Shown here: positions 63,766-64,000 of the stretch, in pieces | Layout: each line of letters opens with the position of its first letter | Position numbering within the stretch: position 1 is the stretch's first letter | NCBI RefSeq assembly: GCF_001956215.1 | Contig: NZ_MRTQ01000001.1 | Coordinates: 62,001-126,000 of the forward strand | Direction: 5' to 3' | Source: Paenibacillus sp. FSL R5-0490 | GTDB taxonomy: Bacteria > Bacillota > Bacilli > Bacillales > Cytobacillaceae | DNA: 64,000 nt | Translations under genes and position numbers: made by a program | Notes under the pieces: generated by a model | Databases searched by the model: none | Seen by the model: only the letters and a program-made list of their open reading frames with translations | What the model was told of the DNA's origin: nothing

Positions 63766-64000
63766 ATGAGGTTACTGCTTTCTTTAGATCTTCAGCTGTT
63801 TTCCGGAGAAAAAACAGAAAGAGCCACTCCGAAAAAAAGGCAGGATTCCAGAAAAAAAGGACAAGTAGCCAAAAGCCAGGATGTTAATACAGCCATCGTC
63901 CTTTTAGCTGTGTTTCTATTTTTGCTGTTTGCCGGATCGTATTTGAAGAATATCATCCTTTATATATTTACGCATTCATTTAATGATTATATGATGATGC
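63766..64000 (+). CDS. flhB: Flagellar export switch protein FlhB (5' part only)
   Basis: The frame runs off the window end, giving the first 78 residues. FlhB forms the export-gate collar and its autocleaved cytoplasmic part sets substrate specificity with FliK. The N-terminal signature EKTERATPKKRQDSRKKGQV is unmistakable, followed by the start of the first helix (NTAIVLLAVFLFLLFAGSYL). GGGAGG lies in the end of fliR. The NPTH motif lies beyond the window. Confidence 0.96.
   Translation, partial: MRLLLSLDLQLFSGEKTERATPKKRQDSRKKGQVAKSQDVNTAIVLLAVFLFLLFAGSYLKNIILYIFTHSFNDYMMM

Overview
The window is a core-genome segment from a low-GC Gram-positive bacterium of the family Bacillaceae (Bacillus sensu lato). 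It is close to, but not, Bacillus subtilis. This rests on near-colinear gene order with the B. subtilis yloV-to-flhB segment (recalled, not searched), strong AGGAGG-type ribosome binding sites, many TTG/GTG starts, a FapR box, and protein sequences that read as close Bacillus orthologues. All genes lie on the + strand. I cannot fix the genus from sequence alone; a Cytobacillus/Mesobacillus-like bacterium would fit.

Layout. (1) 1-12758: 3' end of fakA/yloV, recG, then fapR-plsX-fabD-fabG-acpP (phospholipid and fatty-acid initiation, with a FapR operator), rnc, smc and ftsY. (2) 12759-25641: a roughly 12.6 kb block between ftsY and ylxM that B. subtilis lacks at this position. It encodes a large secreted/membrane protein, an ABC ATPase and permease, a coiled-coil membrane protein with a Gly-Ser tract, a MoxR-type AAA+ ATPase, a DUF58 protein, a BatA-like vWA protein and a giant membrane protein with two vWA-type MIDAS motifs. 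The block is split by an array of palindromic repeats. (3) 25716-32078: ylxM-ffh (SRP), rpsP-khpA-ylqD-rimM-trmD-rplS (ribosome and tRNA), a type I signal peptidase, and rbgA. (4) 32206-41274: rnhB, the ylqG/ylqH pair (FliK-C-like and FlhB-C-like), sucCD, dprA, topA. (5) 41498-46735: trmFO-xerC-hslV-hslU-codY. (6) 47045-64000: the start of the fla/che operon, flgB-flgC-fliE-fliF-fliG-fliH-fliI-fliJ-ylxF-fliK-flgD-(flagellar operon protein)-flgE-swrD-fliL-fliM-fliY-cheY-fliO-fliP-fliQ-fliR-flhB, with flhB cut by the window end.

Most of the window is ordinary housekeeping and flagellar sequence. The one clearly accessory system is the MoxR/DUF58/vWA/ABC block. Its genes overlap or nearly overlap within two sub-operons, which suggests an envelope-associated machine: a cytoplasmic AAA+ chaperone and DUF58 partner working with membrane-anchored vWA proteins, next to an ABC-2 exporter with its own large ectodomain subunit. 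Its function cannot be read from the sequence. Other points of interest are RNA-level: a Shine-Dalgarno separated from the swrD start by a 12-bp hairpin, a hairpin burying the start of the coiled-coil gene, a terminator that shares bases with the fapR promoter, a likely intra-operon terminator between fliE and fliF, an unexplained folded element after acpP, and two dispersed palindromic repeats in front of the two ribonuclease genes.
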